NCBI RefSeq assembly: GCF_032229525.1
Contig: NZ_JAVTWB010000227.1
Location: 1 to 30,578 of the forward strand
Direction: 5' to 3'
Source: Accumulibacter sp032229525
Lineage (GTDB): Bacteria; Pseudomonadota; Gammaproteobacteria; Burkholderiales; Rhodocyclaceae
DNA length: 30,578 nucleotides
Position numbers and translations under genes: made by a program
The notes under the pieces: generated by a model
What the model was told of the DNA's origin: nothing
Database searches by the model: none
The model's input: only the letters and a program-made list of their open reading frames with translations
Shown: one piece after another, positions 8,475-16,865 of the stretch
Layout of the letters: each line of letters starts with the position of its first letter
Numbering within the stretch: the first letter of the stretch is position 1

Positions 8475-9074
8475 TTATCGGTTCAGCTCCGCGTCAGGAA
8501 GGTAAGCGACACCTCCCCGGTTGGCCTGCAGAACTACCCCGGTGTCGGTCATCTGATAGATCGACAACATCGGATTTAACGAGACATTGCCATCGAGAAG
8601 CAATCCCTTGCCGGTGGCAGGCTTGAACGTGGCATCACCCGATGCGGTGACGTCTGCACCGACCGCGCGGAATGTATCAAACAAGTCCCGGTTCTTGAAG
8701 ACGAGCAATTGCCGGAAACCCTTGTCACCGACCCCGGCGCCCCTGCCGACGCGCACCATCTTCATGTAGGTTGGCTTGCCGGTCTTGTTGTCTGTCAGCA
8801 CCCCCGCACCGTCGCCCATCACCAGCAGAACGACGTTGTACTGCGTTGAAGCAAAAACGCCATAGCCCACGGCGCTGGCGATTTCGTCCCTGACTGCGGG
8901 CTTGCTGACGATCCACTCGGCTACCGTCTTGTCACGCAAGTCGAGCAGGGCGTGGCGTTGCTGGTCCTTGCTGGTGTCGCCTTTCGGCTGTTCATTCGTC
9001 GTCGCACACGATGCCGCCAGCAAGGCCAGAATGCTCACGAGGAGATATCGCCAGGTACTGGTGGTCGAAGTCAT
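8475..9074 (-). CDS. SYLF-like (Ysc84-type) lipoprotein
   Basis: A 199-residue protein with a lipoprotein signal peptide: hydrophobic residues 10-20 and lipobox LAASC with Cys23. Serine at +3 (CAT then T) and the absence of Asp at +2 favour outer-membrane sorting. The rest matches the SYLF/YSC84 pattern: VGYGVFAS, GDGAGVL, then GRGAGVGDKGFRQLLVFKN, followed by a beta-rich C-terminus. SYLF domains bind membranes or phosphoinositides in eukaryotes; the bacterial role is not settled. The gene lies upstream of the surface phospholipase gene on the same strand, so a joint envelope role is possible but unproven. A TACAAT on the minus strand about 95 bases upstream may be its -10 element. Confidence 0.8.
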   Translation of the reverse strand: MTSTTSTWRYLLVSILALLAASCATTNEQPKGDTSKDQQRHALLDLRDKTVAEWIVSKPAVRDEIASAVGYGVFASTQYNVVLLVMGDGAGVLTDNKTGKPTYMKMVRVGRGAGVGDKGFRQLLVFKNRDLFDTFRAVGADVTASGDATFKPATGKGLLLDGNVSLNPMLSIYQMTDTGVVLQANRGGVAYLPDAELNR

Positions 9075-9166
9075 TTGTGCGCACTTTCCGGGGGGGTGAT
9101 CCCGAATGGTGGTGCTGGCGTGATCAAGCGCCAGACGGCCGGATGGCTGCTACGATCAGGGTGCCG

Positions 9167-9172
9167 ATTGTA
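9167..9172 (-). promoter_or_regulatory. Possible -10 box for the SYLF lipoprotein gene
   Basis: Minus-strand TACAAT lies about 95 bases before the ATG at 9074 and in a gap between genes. The -35 region at 17-base spacing reads GTCGAC, a poor match, so this is a tentative call. Confidence 0.3.
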
Positions 9173-9252
9173 CACGGAGGCCTTGGCCAGTCGACCAAGT
9201 GAGCCAGTGGCCACGAGCCCTGGCGCGGGTGGCGCGATGAATGTCGCCGGAG

Positions 9253-9510
9253 CTACGCCTTGGTGACTGCTACAGGGACGGAGGTGAGAATGGTCAGGGC
9301 GGCTTGCGCGTGTTCGGTGGCGTCCCGTCCCAGGCTGGTGAGATAGCCGCCATCGACTTGTGTTATCAGCCCTTTGCCATGCAGCCGCTGGGTGGCCGCG
9401 ATGATTTGTGGATCAGCCGTCTTGTGGATCTTGATCCCCTGCTGGGTGCTTGCCAGATCGAAGAGAACCAGGGTGTTGAGTTCATTGACCAGATCGGGTG
9501 TGAAAGGCAT
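9253..9510 (-). CDS. TIGR02647 family protein
   Basis: An 85-residue soluble protein that closely matches the TIGR02647 family as I remember it: it starts MPFTPDLVNELN, with STQQGIK, ATQRLHGKGLITQVDGGY and an LGR-x-A-x-EHAQ tail. It has the size and helix-then-wing look of a small winged-helix protein, but its function is not established. The start has AAGGAC at good spacing. It lies 72 bases downstream of selO on the same strand. No signal peptide or membrane segment is present. Confidence 0.85.
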   Translation of the reverse strand: MPFTPDLVNELNTLVLFDLASTQQGIKIHKTADPQIIAATQRLHGKGLITQVDGGYLTSLGRDATEHAQAALTILTSVPVAVTKA

Positions 9511-9582
9511 GGCGAGTCCTTCTGCGTTGAAATTACTGTTGATGCCGGCGCGACATTCTACCGCGACCTGCGCGTCGCACCG

Positions 9583-11136
9583 TCAGGAACTGCACGAGAG
9601 CATCGAACAGCCGGCCTTGTGCCGCGCCCAGTCGGGCCGCCTGGCACTGAACGCCTCTCTGCCTGGCTGCTCGTCATAAGGGCGACGGAGAACGTTCAAG
9701 AGCTGATGAATCATTTCAGTGCCGCCCTGTTCGGCGCGGTCGATGGCCTGCTGGGCGAGGTAGTTGCGCAGTACGAAGCGTGGGTTGACCTGGTTCATGC
9801 GGGCGCGACGTGCTTCTGCGGCTTGACCGTCTTGCCGCGCTCGCGCGGCGTAGCGCGTCAGCCAGTGGGAGAAATCGGTGGAAAACTGCTGCCGGAGTTC
9901 TTCGCGGTAGAAGGACTCCTGGAAGAGCGCCCCGTCCGGATTGTCGATGTCCAGCTGGGCGAGCCGGCGGAAGAAATCGGTCATGTCGATCTCCGACAGC
10001 CGCATCAGTTCGAACAGATCTTCGAGCAACTCGGCGTCGTCGCCAGTCCAGCGACGAAAGCCCAGCTTGCCGGAAAACGCAGTGCAAAACGCGCTCGAAT
10101 AGACTTCATCGTAACGTTCGAGGCCGATCGCCAGGTCGTCGGCTTTCGGCGCCAGTGTGACCAGGGCGTCGGCCAGTCGTTCGAGATTCCAACGGGCGAT
10201 CGCTGGCTGCCGGGCAAGGCAGTAGCGCCGGCTCGAGGCATCGGTGGTGTTCGGCGTCCAGCCGGGATCGAAATTGTCGACCCAGCCATAGGGGCCATAG
10301 TCGATGGTCAGGCCGAGAATCGACATGTTGTCGGTATTCATCACGCCATGCACGAAGCCGACGCGCAGCCAATGTGCCATCAGCCGGGCGGTGCGCTCGC
10401 AGACTTCGGTGAACCACGCGGCCAGGCGTCGCTCGGGTTCGATGACCAACTCCGGGAAGTCCCGCGCGATGGTGAAGTCGACCAGTTGCTGCAGCAGTTC
10501 TCGTTCGCCGCGCGCCGCCAGCAATTCAAAATGCCCGAAGCGGGTAAAGGAAGGGGCGACACGGCAGACCACCGCGCCGGGTTCGGCGACCGGATGTCCA
10601 TCGTAGAACATGTCGCGCACGACCGATTCGCCGGTACCGACCAGGCTCAGCGCGCGGGTGGTCGGAACGCCCAGGTGATGCATCGCCTCGCTGCACAGGA
10701 ACTCGCGCAGGGAGGAACGCAACACGGCGCGCCCGTCTGCCCGTCGCGCATACGGCGTTGGGCCGGCGCCCTTGAGCTGCAGCTCGAAGCGCTGCCCGTG
10801 CTGATTGATCGCTTCGCCGAGCAGGATCGCCCGACCATCGCCGAGTTGTCCGGCCCATTGTCCGAATTGATGGCCGCCGTAGCAGGTCGCGTAGGCGACC
10901 ATGCCGGGCAACAAGGCATTGCCGGACAGCGCGTCGAGCATTGCCGGCGTCGCCATGGCGGCATCGTCGAGATCGAGGGTGGCCGCGACCTCGCGTGAAT
11001 GGGCGAGCAGGGTCGGTGCAGCCACTGGCGTCGGTGTCACCGGCGACCAGCAGGCGCCGAAGACCTGCCGCGGCGCGTTTGGTCGCGCGGCCTCACCCGG
11101 CAACTCACGAACGAAGCGGTTATCGAAACGCAGCAT
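9583..11136 (-). CDS. selO: Protein adenylyltransferase SelO (YdiU/UPF0061)
   Basis: A 517-residue pseudokinase-fold enzyme that transfers AMP from ATP to Ser, Thr or Tyr of target proteins, linked in E. coli to redox homeostasis. Visible family features are GGHQFGQWAGQLGDGRA (85-102), Lys122 in LKGAGPTPYARRADGRAVLRSS, HGVMNTDNMS with Asp269, IDYGPYGWVDNF with metal-binding Asp279, and the C-terminal LSCSS with Cys515, the position of selenocysteine in some eukaryotic SelO. The ATG at 11136 gives the usual MLRFDNRFVRELPG beginning. A longer TTG start at 11193 would abut the upstream stop but adds a low-complexity stretch; neither has a strong ribosome binding site. It follows the TerB-like gene by 57 bases, so the two are probably co-transcribed. 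Confidence 0.95.
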   Translation of the reverse strand: MLRFDNRFVRELPGEAARPNAPRQVFGACWSPVTPTPVAAPTLLAHSREVAATLDLDDAAMATPAMLDALSGNALLPGMVAYATCYGGHQFGQWAGQLGDGRAILLGEAINQHGQRFELQLKGAGPTPYARRADGRAVLRSSLREFLCSEAMHHLGVPTTRALSLVGTGESVVRDMFYDGHPVAEPGAVVCRVAPSFTRFGHFELLAARGERELLQQLVDFTIARDFPELVIEPERRLAAWFTEVCERTARLMAHWLRVGFVHGVMNTDNMSILGLTIDYGPYGWVDNFDPGWTPNTTDASSRRYCLARQPAIARWNLERLADALVTLAPKADDLAIGLERYDEVYSSAFCTAFSGKLGFRRWTGDDAELLEDLFELMRLSEIDMTDFFRRLAQLDIDNPDGALFQESFYREELRQQFSTDFSHWLTRYAARARQDGQAAEARRARMNQVNPRFVLRNYLAQQAIDRAEQGGTEMIHQLLNVLRRPYDEQPGREAFSARRPDWARHKAGCSMLSCSS

Positions 11137-11193
11137 CAGCGGCCGACGGCGCGCCGGTGGGGGTGAGATGGCAGCCAGAGAGTCCTCACCCAA

Positions 11194-12186
11194 TCAGCCC
11201 CGTCTGACCAGTTCGACGATCTGCGCGCTGTCAAGCGAGCCGGCCTTGGCCTGCATCTCGGGCAGATAGCGGCTGTGCAAGCCCCTGGCCTCACCGAGTA
11301 GTCCGTCGAAGGCCTCGCGAAGCATCTGCGTCGACAGGCTACGGCCGTCAGCGTAGTAGCGGCGGGCGACGTGACCGAGGGCATAGGTACTGGCAAAGCT
11401 CATTCCCGAGCTTACCGCCTGCTTGCCAAGACCGCGCAGCAAGCCGCCGCCGAGCTTGCCGAGCAGGCCTCCGAGCAGCTTGCGCCCGGCCTGTTCGAGG
11501 AACTGCGAGGTCAGCCCGACACCGATGGTAGCGAGAAAGTCCTTGATGTGCCCACGATCGAGTTCGAAGCTGTAGGACTTGCCGATGCGATAGACCAGCT
11601 TCATCTGCAGAGGAATGATCGCCATCGTTGACAGCGATTCCGGGAGTAGTTCCAGGGCGCCGTTGAGGATGGCGGCGTTGAGGATGGCTTTGTCCATCTC
11701 GGCCTCGCTCATCGTCGATCCGTGCCCGGCGGCGCTTGCCGCCGCGACACCCGCCGCGCTTGCCGCGGTCCTGCCGAGGCTGGTTTCAACCGTTGCCACC
11801 GTTTCTAGCGGTAACGCGGCGATCGCTTCCGCTTGCTGGCTATAGGCTTCCGACTGTTGCACGTCGAGCGCCAAGGCGCTACGCAGGTCGCCGAGAAAAG
11901 CCTTTTCGCCTGCTGATTGCACGCCGTCGGCATCGCACACACAGACCGCCATTTCAAAGGCCAGCTGCCGTACCTCGGGTGTCGTTAGCGCAGCCACTGC
12001 CGAAGGCATCGAGACACGCTTGAGCAGCACATCCTGATAGAGCGACGCAAGATTGATCGCTCCTTCGCCGGCCAGCGCATCGGCGATACGCGTGATCTCC
12101 GCACGTTCGGTGTCGCCCTTGCCGCCGTCGGCGAAGGCGGCCATCAGGCTGAGGGTGAGGATGGCCTGCTGCTCGTGGTCGTTCAT
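11194..12186 (-). CDS. TerB-like protein with a C-terminal DUF697-like domain
   Basis: A 330-residue protein. Residues 1-110 are helical and resemble TerB/tellurite-resistance-like domains, with two acidic turns (ADGGKGDTERAE at 19-30 and DADGVQSAGEKAFL at 85-98) like the TerB metal sites. Residues 135-160 form an Ala-rich linker. Residues 165-290 resemble DUF697: a Gly-rich hydrophobic helix (LLGGLLGKLGGGLLRGLG), then FASTYALGHVARRYYADGRSLS. The C-terminal part could associate with membrane. The ATG at 12186 has GGAGAG upstream; a longer in-frame extension to 12258 has no support. It sits just upstream of selO. The function is unknown, and tellurite resistance should not be inferred from the TerB-like fold alone. 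Confidence 0.75.
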   Translation of the reverse strand: MNDHEQQAILTLSLMAAFADGGKGDTERAEITRIADALAGEGAINLASLYQDVLLKRVSMPSAVAALTTPEVRQLAFEMAVCVCDADGVQSAGEKAFLGDLRSALALDVQQSEAYSQQAEAIAALPLETVATVETSLGRTAASAAGVAAASAAGHGSTMSEAEMDKAILNAAILNGALELLPESLSTMAIIPLQMKLVYRIGKSYSFELDRGHIKDFLATIGVGLTSQFLEQAGRKLLGGLLGKLGGGLLRGLGKQAVSSGMSFASTYALGHVARRYYADGRSLSTQMLREAFDGLLGEARGLHSRYLPEMQAKAGSLDSAQIVELVRRG

Positions 12187-12412
12187 CTGCTTTCTCTCCG
12201 GGGGCGATGCGATTGGGCACGGCGAGTATCGACAAGTTCCTCGCCACAAGCAATCCACGAGATACGGGTCGACGCCCCGGAGGCGCTCAGAAAGTGGGCA
12301 AGCGCCCGAGTACGTCCAGGGCTGCTGCCACGCGCCTCAGGCGACCGTGCCGCAGGTGGCGATGTCGCGTTAGACGCCGCCGACTTGAGCGATGCTCAGC
12401 TTGCCGTATCGA

Positions 12413-13795
12413 TCAGCGCGACTCCTTGATCATTCTTGAGTGCTTGGGTTGCACAGGCCGGGCGTTGTACGGGTAGAGCCGCGAGAATATTTTCAGCTGG
12501 TCGGGCGAAAGCTGCTGGGTCTGCTTGAGCACCAGCCAGAGCACGTCTTCGGTGCAGGGCGGTGTGGTCAGGGAACCCATGTAGGTATAGTAACGGCGGT
12601 CCTCCGGTAACAACTGGGCGACGTTGATGGCCTGCTCCGGCGGTACCACATAGCGGTTCTTTTCAAGTGGCAGGTAGTTCCAGACGGTCTGGATGACGGG
12701 GTTCTCCATCCCTTGTTCGAGCAGCAGGGCGACGACCGCGATCTTGCCATCCTCGGACTTGTGAACCAGGTGGATCACCATGTCGAACGACTGGCCGTTC
12801 ACTCGCTCCTCGGACGGACGATGGAAATGGAACTGGACCAGATCGTAGCTCTTGCCAAGCAGGCTGAAGTTACTACCGCCGACCTCGACCTTGATGGTGT
12901 GACCGTTGTCTATGACGCGAAACTCCGATGGCCGATAGGCGAACTGAATCGGTTCCAGATCGACACCAAAGCCGTCGCGAATATCGATCGGTGATTGACG
13001 CACGCCGCTGGCACAGGTCGCATACTCCGGCTTGAGTTTGCCCCAGTTCTCGGGCCTGCCTTCCCCCTCGTAAGACCAGTTGATGTCGGCATGCGCATAG
13101 GCAGCAGCCATGACGTCGTGGTTGTCGATGATGGGGGCTGCTGGCGATCGGGTTGGCGGGTGCGTCACCCGCGCTGCAGCTAGCGTTACGGGGTGTGGCG
13201 AGGGATGATTTGGTGTCGCCGACTTGGCCACGGCGGCCGGCGCTGCCGCGGGTGGTGAGTTCTCGGCCGCCGGCGTGCGCAGGTTGGCGCGCCTGACTTC
13301 CTTCTGGATCAACGCTTCATTGGCCTTGCGTAGTTCGCCGGCTGCCTCGCTGACCCGGTCCGCGGTTTCTCTCGCCGCCATCACTGCCTCGTTACCTGGT
13401 TTCGGTCGGCAGACTTCGCGTAGCAGCTTGGCGTCGAGCATTCCCGAACGCACCGGCATTTCGATTTGCACACGAACCTCCTCTTCGCGGAGTGGCTGGC
13501 CTTCGTCCTTGAAATAGATCCGCTTCAGGGTCGTGTAGCTGCGTGCGGCGCAATCGTAGCGGTTGACAGCCTCCACGATGCGGTAAGACGCCGAGGTCTT
13601 TGGGTCGACGATCGGCATTTCGAGAATGATCCGTCCATGCGCCTCGGTTTTTCCGTTGGCGACGCTCTGGATGGTATCGCGATCGATCTCGACCCGCCTG
13701 CCCGGTTCGGCGGAGATGAGCTGCCAGGCTGCGCAAGCCGTTGCGGGCAAGAGTGCCACAAGGCAGATGGCAAGAAGCCTGATGTCCGGATGCAT
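12413..13795 (-). CDS. Exported alpha-carbonic anhydrase with an N-terminal adhesin-E-like domain
   Basis: A 460-residue protein. Residues 1-22 are a signal peptide. Residues 24-131 resemble the surface-adhesin E / CNP1-like fold (starts WQLISAE, ends with a Cys pair 82 and 129). Residues 140-235 are a helical then Pro/Ala-rich linker. Residues 240-460 are an alpha-carbonic anhydrase, which hydrates CO2 to bicarbonate. Zinc ligands are His323 and His325 in QFHFHRPSEE and His342 in IHLVHK, with the bacterial 17-residue spacing. His299 in NGHT is the proton shuttle, and Cys261 and Cys414 fit the conserved disulfide. The ATG at 13795 begins a proper signal peptide, while the longer frame to 13873 does not. 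The carbonic anhydrase part looks catalytically complete. The two-domain layout is unusual. Confidence 0.92.
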   Translation of the reverse strand: MHPDIRLLAICLVALLPATACAAWQLISAEPGRRVEIDRDTIQSVANGKTEAHGRIILEMPIVDPKTSASYRIVEAVNRYDCAARSYTTLKRIYFKDEGQPLREEEVRVQIEMPVRSGMLDAKLLREVCRPKPGNEAVMAARETADRVSEAAGELRKANEALIQKEVRRANLRTPAAENSPPAAAPAAVAKSATPNHPSPHPVTLAAARVTHPPTRSPAAPIIDNHDVMAAAYAHADINWSYEGEGRPENWGKLKPEYATCASGVRQSPIDIRDGFGVDLEPIQFAYRPSEFRVIDNGHTIKVEVGGSNFSLLGKSYDLVQFHFHRPSEERVNGQSFDMVIHLVHKSEDGKIAVVALLLEQGMENPVIQTVWNYLPLEKNRYVVPPEQAINVAQLLPEDRRYYTYMGSLTTPPCTEDVLWLVLKQTQQLSPDQLKIFSRLYPYNARPVQPKHSRMIKESR

Positions 13796-13914
13796 GAGGG
13801 GACCCCCGTAGTTCGTGCAGCGCATCATGTCGTTTACGGAAAGTGGATCCGAAACTTTAGCCGAGATCGCCATCGGCCTGCCAGTTTTCTCTGCGCGCCG
13901 ACGGAATCCGAGGC

Positions 13915-13952
13915 AAAAAAAACCCTGGCGGGCTTGTGGCGCCGCCAGGGTT
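13915..13952 (-). terminator. Rho-independent terminator of the DUF485-actP operon
   Basis: On the minus strand, AACCCTGGCGG (from 13952-13942) pairs perfectly over 11 bases with CCGCCAGGGTT (13931-13921) and is followed by a T-run (plus-strand A at 13915-13922). It starts 20 bases after the actP stop codon. Confidence 0.92.
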
Positions 13953-13971
13953 GCATTGCGTGAGCGATTAC

Positions 13972-15636
13972 CTAGTGGCTGGCGCCGGAAGCACCAAAAC
14001 CTGTCTGGGCACGCACGTACTGGTCTTCGAACGCTTCGCGCTCTTTGGTGGCACGGGCACTGCTGTCCGTGACCGAGAAGACATACGCGCAGAGGAACGC
14101 GATGGGCATCGCGAACAACGCCGGCTGGGTGTAGGGGAACAAGGGCGCTGCGTTATGCAGCACGTCCACCCACACCGACTTCGAAAAGACGACGAAGAGC
14201 ACCGCGGAAGTGACGCCGCTGTAACCGCCCCACAGCGCACCGCGAGTGGTCAGGCCCTTCCAGTACATCGAGAGGATCAGGACCGGGAAGTTGGCCGCGG
14301 CAGCGACGCCAAAGGCGAGGCCGACCATGAACGCGATGTTCATCTTCTCGAACATGATACCCAGGATGATGGCCAGGATGCCGAGGAAGATGGTAGCCAT
14401 CCGCGAAACCTTGATCTCTTCCTTGTCGGTGCATTCGCCTTTCCGGATCACGCGCGCATAGATGTCGTGCGCGATTGCCGAAGCGCCGGCCAGGGCCAGG
14501 CCCGAGACGACGGCCAGAATGGTGGCGAAAGCGACCGCCGCCAGGAAGCCGAGCAGCAGGTTGCCGCCAACCGCATGGGCCAGGTGCATGGCGACCATAT
14601 TGCCGCCGCCGATCAGCGCACCCTTGATGTCACCGCCCTCGAAGTACTGCGGATCCTGACCGACCAGCAGAACAGCAACCAGACCCATCAGGAAGATGAC
14701 GTTGAAGAAGAAGCCGACGAAGCCGGAAGCGTAGAGCACCGACTTGCGGGCTTCCTTGGCGTTGCCGACGGTGAAGAAGCGCATCAGGATGTGCGGCAGA
14801 CCGGCGGTACCGAACATCAGGCCGAGACCGAGCGAGAGCGCCGTCACCGGATCGGAGAGCAGGCTGCCCGGCGCCATGATCGAGGTGCCGAGCTTATGGA
14901 CCGCCGTTACCTTTTGCAGCAGGGTGGTCAGCGAGAAGCCGAACTGCGAGAAGCCGAGGATCAGCACCAGCGTACCGCCGAAGAGCAGCAGGCAGGCCTT
15001 GATGATCTGCACCCAGGTCGTCGCCACCATGCCACCGACGGTGACATAGACCATCATCAGGATGCCGACGGCGAAGATCGCCACGTTGTACTCGAGGCCG
15101 AAGAGCAGCTTGATCAGCTGCCCGGCGCCGACCATCTGCGCGATCAGGTAGAAGACCACCACCACCAGCGACGACAGCGCGGCCATCGTCCGTACGGACG
15201 GGTCGAGGCGGTACGAGGTGATGTCCGAGAAGGTGAAGCGGCCCAGGTTGCGCAGCCGTTCGGCCATCAGGAAGAGGATGATCGGCCAGCCGGCGAAGAA
15301 CGCCATCATGTAGATGTAGGCGTCGTAGCCGCGGCTGAAGGTCATCGCCGTCAGTCCGAGCAGGGTCGCCGCCGACATGTAGTCGCCGGCGATGGCCAGA
15401 CCGTTCTGGAAGCCGGTGATGCCACCGCCGGCGGTGTAGAAGTCGGCCGTGGACTTGGTGCGGCCGGCCGCCCAGTAGGTGATCCCCATGGTCATCGTCA
15501 CGAAGATGATGAACATGATGATCGCGTGCCAGTTGGTCGGCTGTGTCTGGATGTCGCCCTGCAGGGCAGGTCCGGCGGCCGCGGCCATGCCGGACAACGC
15601 CAGCAGGGCGAGTGCCGTGGTAAATCGCTTGATCAT
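13972..15636 (-). CDS. actP: Cation/acetate symporter ActP
   Basis: A 554-residue sodium:solute symporter family permease that imports acetate and similar short monocarboxylates with a cation. It has an N-terminal signal-like segment (1-21) as in E. coli ActP, then about 13 membrane helices. Recognisable stretches are YWAAGRTKSTADFYTAGGG, QNGLAIAGDYMSAATLLG and GTAGLPHILMRFFTV. AAGGAG lies 6 bases before the ATG. The start overlaps the stop of the DUF485 gene (ATGA), so the two are translationally coupled, and a strong terminator follows. A Crp-family regulator gene is just upstream on the same strand. The gene fits a bacterium that lives on volatile fatty acids and stores PHA. Confidence 0.96.
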   Translation of the reverse strand: MIKRFTTALALLALSGMAAAAGPALQGDIQTQPTNWHAIIMFIIFVTMTMGITYWAAGRTKSTADFYTAGGGITGFQNGLAIAGDYMSAATLLGLTAMTFSRGYDAYIYMMAFFAGWPIILFLMAERLRNLGRFTFSDITSYRLDPSVRTMAALSSLVVVVFYLIAQMVGAGQLIKLLFGLEYNVAIFAVGILMMVYVTVGGMVATTWVQIIKACLLLFGGTLVLILGFSQFGFSLTTLLQKVTAVHKLGTSIMAPGSLLSDPVTALSLGLGLMFGTAGLPHILMRFFTVGNAKEARKSVLYASGFVGFFFNVIFLMGLVAVLLVGQDPQYFEGGDIKGALIGGGNMVAMHLAHAVGGNLLLGFLAAVAFATILAVVSGLALAGASAIAHDIYARVIRKGECTDKEEIKVSRMATIFLGILAIILGIMFEKMNIAFMVGLAFGVAAAANFPVLILSMYWKGLTTRGALWGGYSGVTSAVLFVVFSKSVWVDVLHNAAPLFPYTQPALFAMPIAFLCAYVFSVTDSSARATKEREAFEDQYVRAQTGFGASGASH

Positions 15637-15953
15637 TTGGTCTCCTTCTGCGCTTCTTTGATGATTTCGGCGGTCAGATCGTCAAACTCGCCGTTGGCAC
15701 GGCGGACGTAGACGAAGGTCAGCAGCCAGAAAAAGACGAACATGACCAATTCGACGGTATAGCCGATGGCCCACATCGATCCCTCGGCGATCGGTTGCCC
15801 GAGCATCTTGGGGCTAAAGGCGATCAGCATGAAGAAGCCATAGAAGATGATCAGCACAATGGCTGCCAGGGTCCACGCGAAGCTTCCGCGCTTCTGGACC
15901 AGTTCGTCGAACTTCGGATTACGCCGAAGTCGCTCATAAATCACACTACTCAT
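15633..15953 (-). CDS. yjcH: DUF485 inner-membrane partner of ActP (YjcH)
   Basis: A 106-residue protein with an N-terminal helix containing NPKFDELVQKRGSFAW, the DUF485 signature. Two membrane helices follow at about 27-47 and 62-84, then a short acidic/basic tail. It is encoded immediately before actP in many proteobacteria and overlaps it here by four bases. It is thought to assist the symporter, but its mechanism is not known. AGGAGG lies 9 bases before the ATG. A good sigma-70-type promoter sits about 90 bases upstream. Confidence 0.95.
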   Translation of the reverse strand: MSSVIYERLRRNPKFDELVQKRGSFAWTLAAIVLIIFYGFFMLIAFSPKMLGQPIAEGSMWAIGYTVELVMFVFFWLLTFVYVRRANGEFDDLTAEIIKEAQKETK

Positions 15954-16043
15954 GTTTGCCTATCCTCCTGTTTTGTCTTGCTAAGAAAAGTTCTGGGACC
16001 AATTTCACAAGTGTTGACAAGACCACTCCCCTCGGGGCGTCGA

Positions 16044-16072
16044 ATACTAACCCAGATCAGGGGCGTGTTCAA
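16044..16072 (-). promoter_or_regulatory. Sigma-70-type promoter of the DUF485-actP operon
   Basis: Minus-strand TTGAAC (16072-16067) and TAGTAT (16049-16044) are separated by exactly 17 bases. The expected transcript start near 16037 gives a leader of about 84 bases before the ATG at 15953. A degenerate inverted repeat resembling a Crp/Fnr half-site pair (TTGT..TGTGAA) lies in the leader near 16000-16020. Confidence 0.6.
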
Positions 16073-16105
16073 TGTGGCCTTTTTGGCAGGCGTTTATTGT
16101 TACGA

Positions 16106-16122
16106 CGGCACTTCAAGTGCCG
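16106..16122. other. Short perfect inverted repeat between crp-like gene and actP promoter
   Basis: CGGCACTT (16106-16113), one base, then AAGTGCCG (16115-16122). It lies 42 bases past the stop of the Crp-like gene and upstream of the actP promoter. It may be an operator or the 3' end stem of the regulator transcript; no T-run follows on the minus strand. Confidence 0.35.
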
Positions 16123-16163
16123 GCCAGACTTTGTTTGGCAAGTTCTGCGCCACTCGCCATGCG

Positions 16164-16838
16164 CTACTCGCCGAAATTGCGCAGTCCGTCAAGGTCGAGG
16201 ATGGTGAGGATGCCGTAATCGGCGCGAAGCAGCCCAGCGTGTTCGAGGGTCTGCAGCGCCTGGTTGACCCGCTGGCGCGAGACGCCGGCGAGCAAACCGA
16301 TCTCTTCCTGCGAGATGCGCAGTTGGAGGCTGCTGCCGGGGTAGAGCAGCGGATTGAACATCGAGGCCAGACAGCGGGCGAGCCGGGCGTCGGTATCGAG
16401 CAGGCGTTCGTACTCGATGATGCCGATGAACTGTCCCAGGCGCTCGTTGATCTGGATCAGCAGGAAACGATTGAAGGGGATGCTGCAGTCGAGCAGCTGT
16501 TGGAATCGGCTGCGCTTCATGTAGGCGATGCGCGACTCGCGCAGCGCGATGACGTCGTAGCGACGCGGTTCGTCCTTCAGCAATGAACCCTCGCCGAACC
16601 AGCTGCCATCCGACAGGCCGACGAAGCTGGTGGCCTTGCCGGTACTCCAGTTGCTGGCCATCTTGACCAGCCCATTGATGACCCCCGTCCAGTGCTCGAC
16701 CGTTTCGCCCTTCATGCACACGTAGCCGCCGGCGGGGACGGTGCGCACGACGATGTCGCGCTTGACCTGGTCGAGTTCGTCTGTGGACAATTGCCGTGCC
16801 CAGCAAGAGGCGTGAAGCATTTCGTCGAGGTCCTGCAT
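16164..16838 (-). CDS. Crp/Fnr-family transcriptional regulator
   Basis: A 224-residue regulator. Residues 20-120 form a cyclic-nucleotide-binding-like beta-roll, with GSWFGEGSLL and PRRYDV in the place of the ligand-binding loop of Crp. A dimerisation helix follows at 121-150. Residues 170-215 are an HTH_Crp domain with recognition region SQEEIGLLAGVSRQRVNQAL. There is no N-terminal cysteine cluster, so it is not an oxygen-sensing Fnr; the ligand is unknown. The ATG at 16838 is chosen; a GTG at 16850 is also possible, and neither has a clear ribosome binding site. A perfect 10-bp inverted repeat lies 28-53 bases upstream. The gene is divergent from the acyl-CoA/liv operon and upstream of actP, so control of acid uptake is a reasonable guess. 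Confidence 0.9.
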   Translation of the reverse strand: MQDLDEMLHASCWARQLSTDELDQVKRDIVVRTVPAGGYVCMKGETVEHWTGVINGLVKMASNWSTGKATSFVGLSDGSWFGEGSLLKDEPRRYDVIALRESRIAYMKRSRFQQLLDCSIPFNRFLLIQINERLGQFIGIIEYERLLDTDARLARCLASMFNPLLYPGSSLQLRISQEEIGLLAGVSRQRVNQALQTLEHAGLLRADYGILTILDLDGLRNFGE

Positions 16839-16865
16839 TCGTCGGTCCACGGTTAGAAGATATGT

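Noticed and set aside
9241..10998. A 585-codon plus-strand open frame opposite selO
   Set aside because: It lies antisense to a clear SelO protein, has no recognisable motif and has the Arg/Gly/Ala-rich composition of a mirror frame in GC-rich DNA.
13936..15711. A 591-codon plus-strand open frame opposite actP
   Set aside because: It is a highly charged, Asp/Glu/His/Gln-rich mirror of membrane-protein codons and crosses the terminator; ActP on the other strand is certain.
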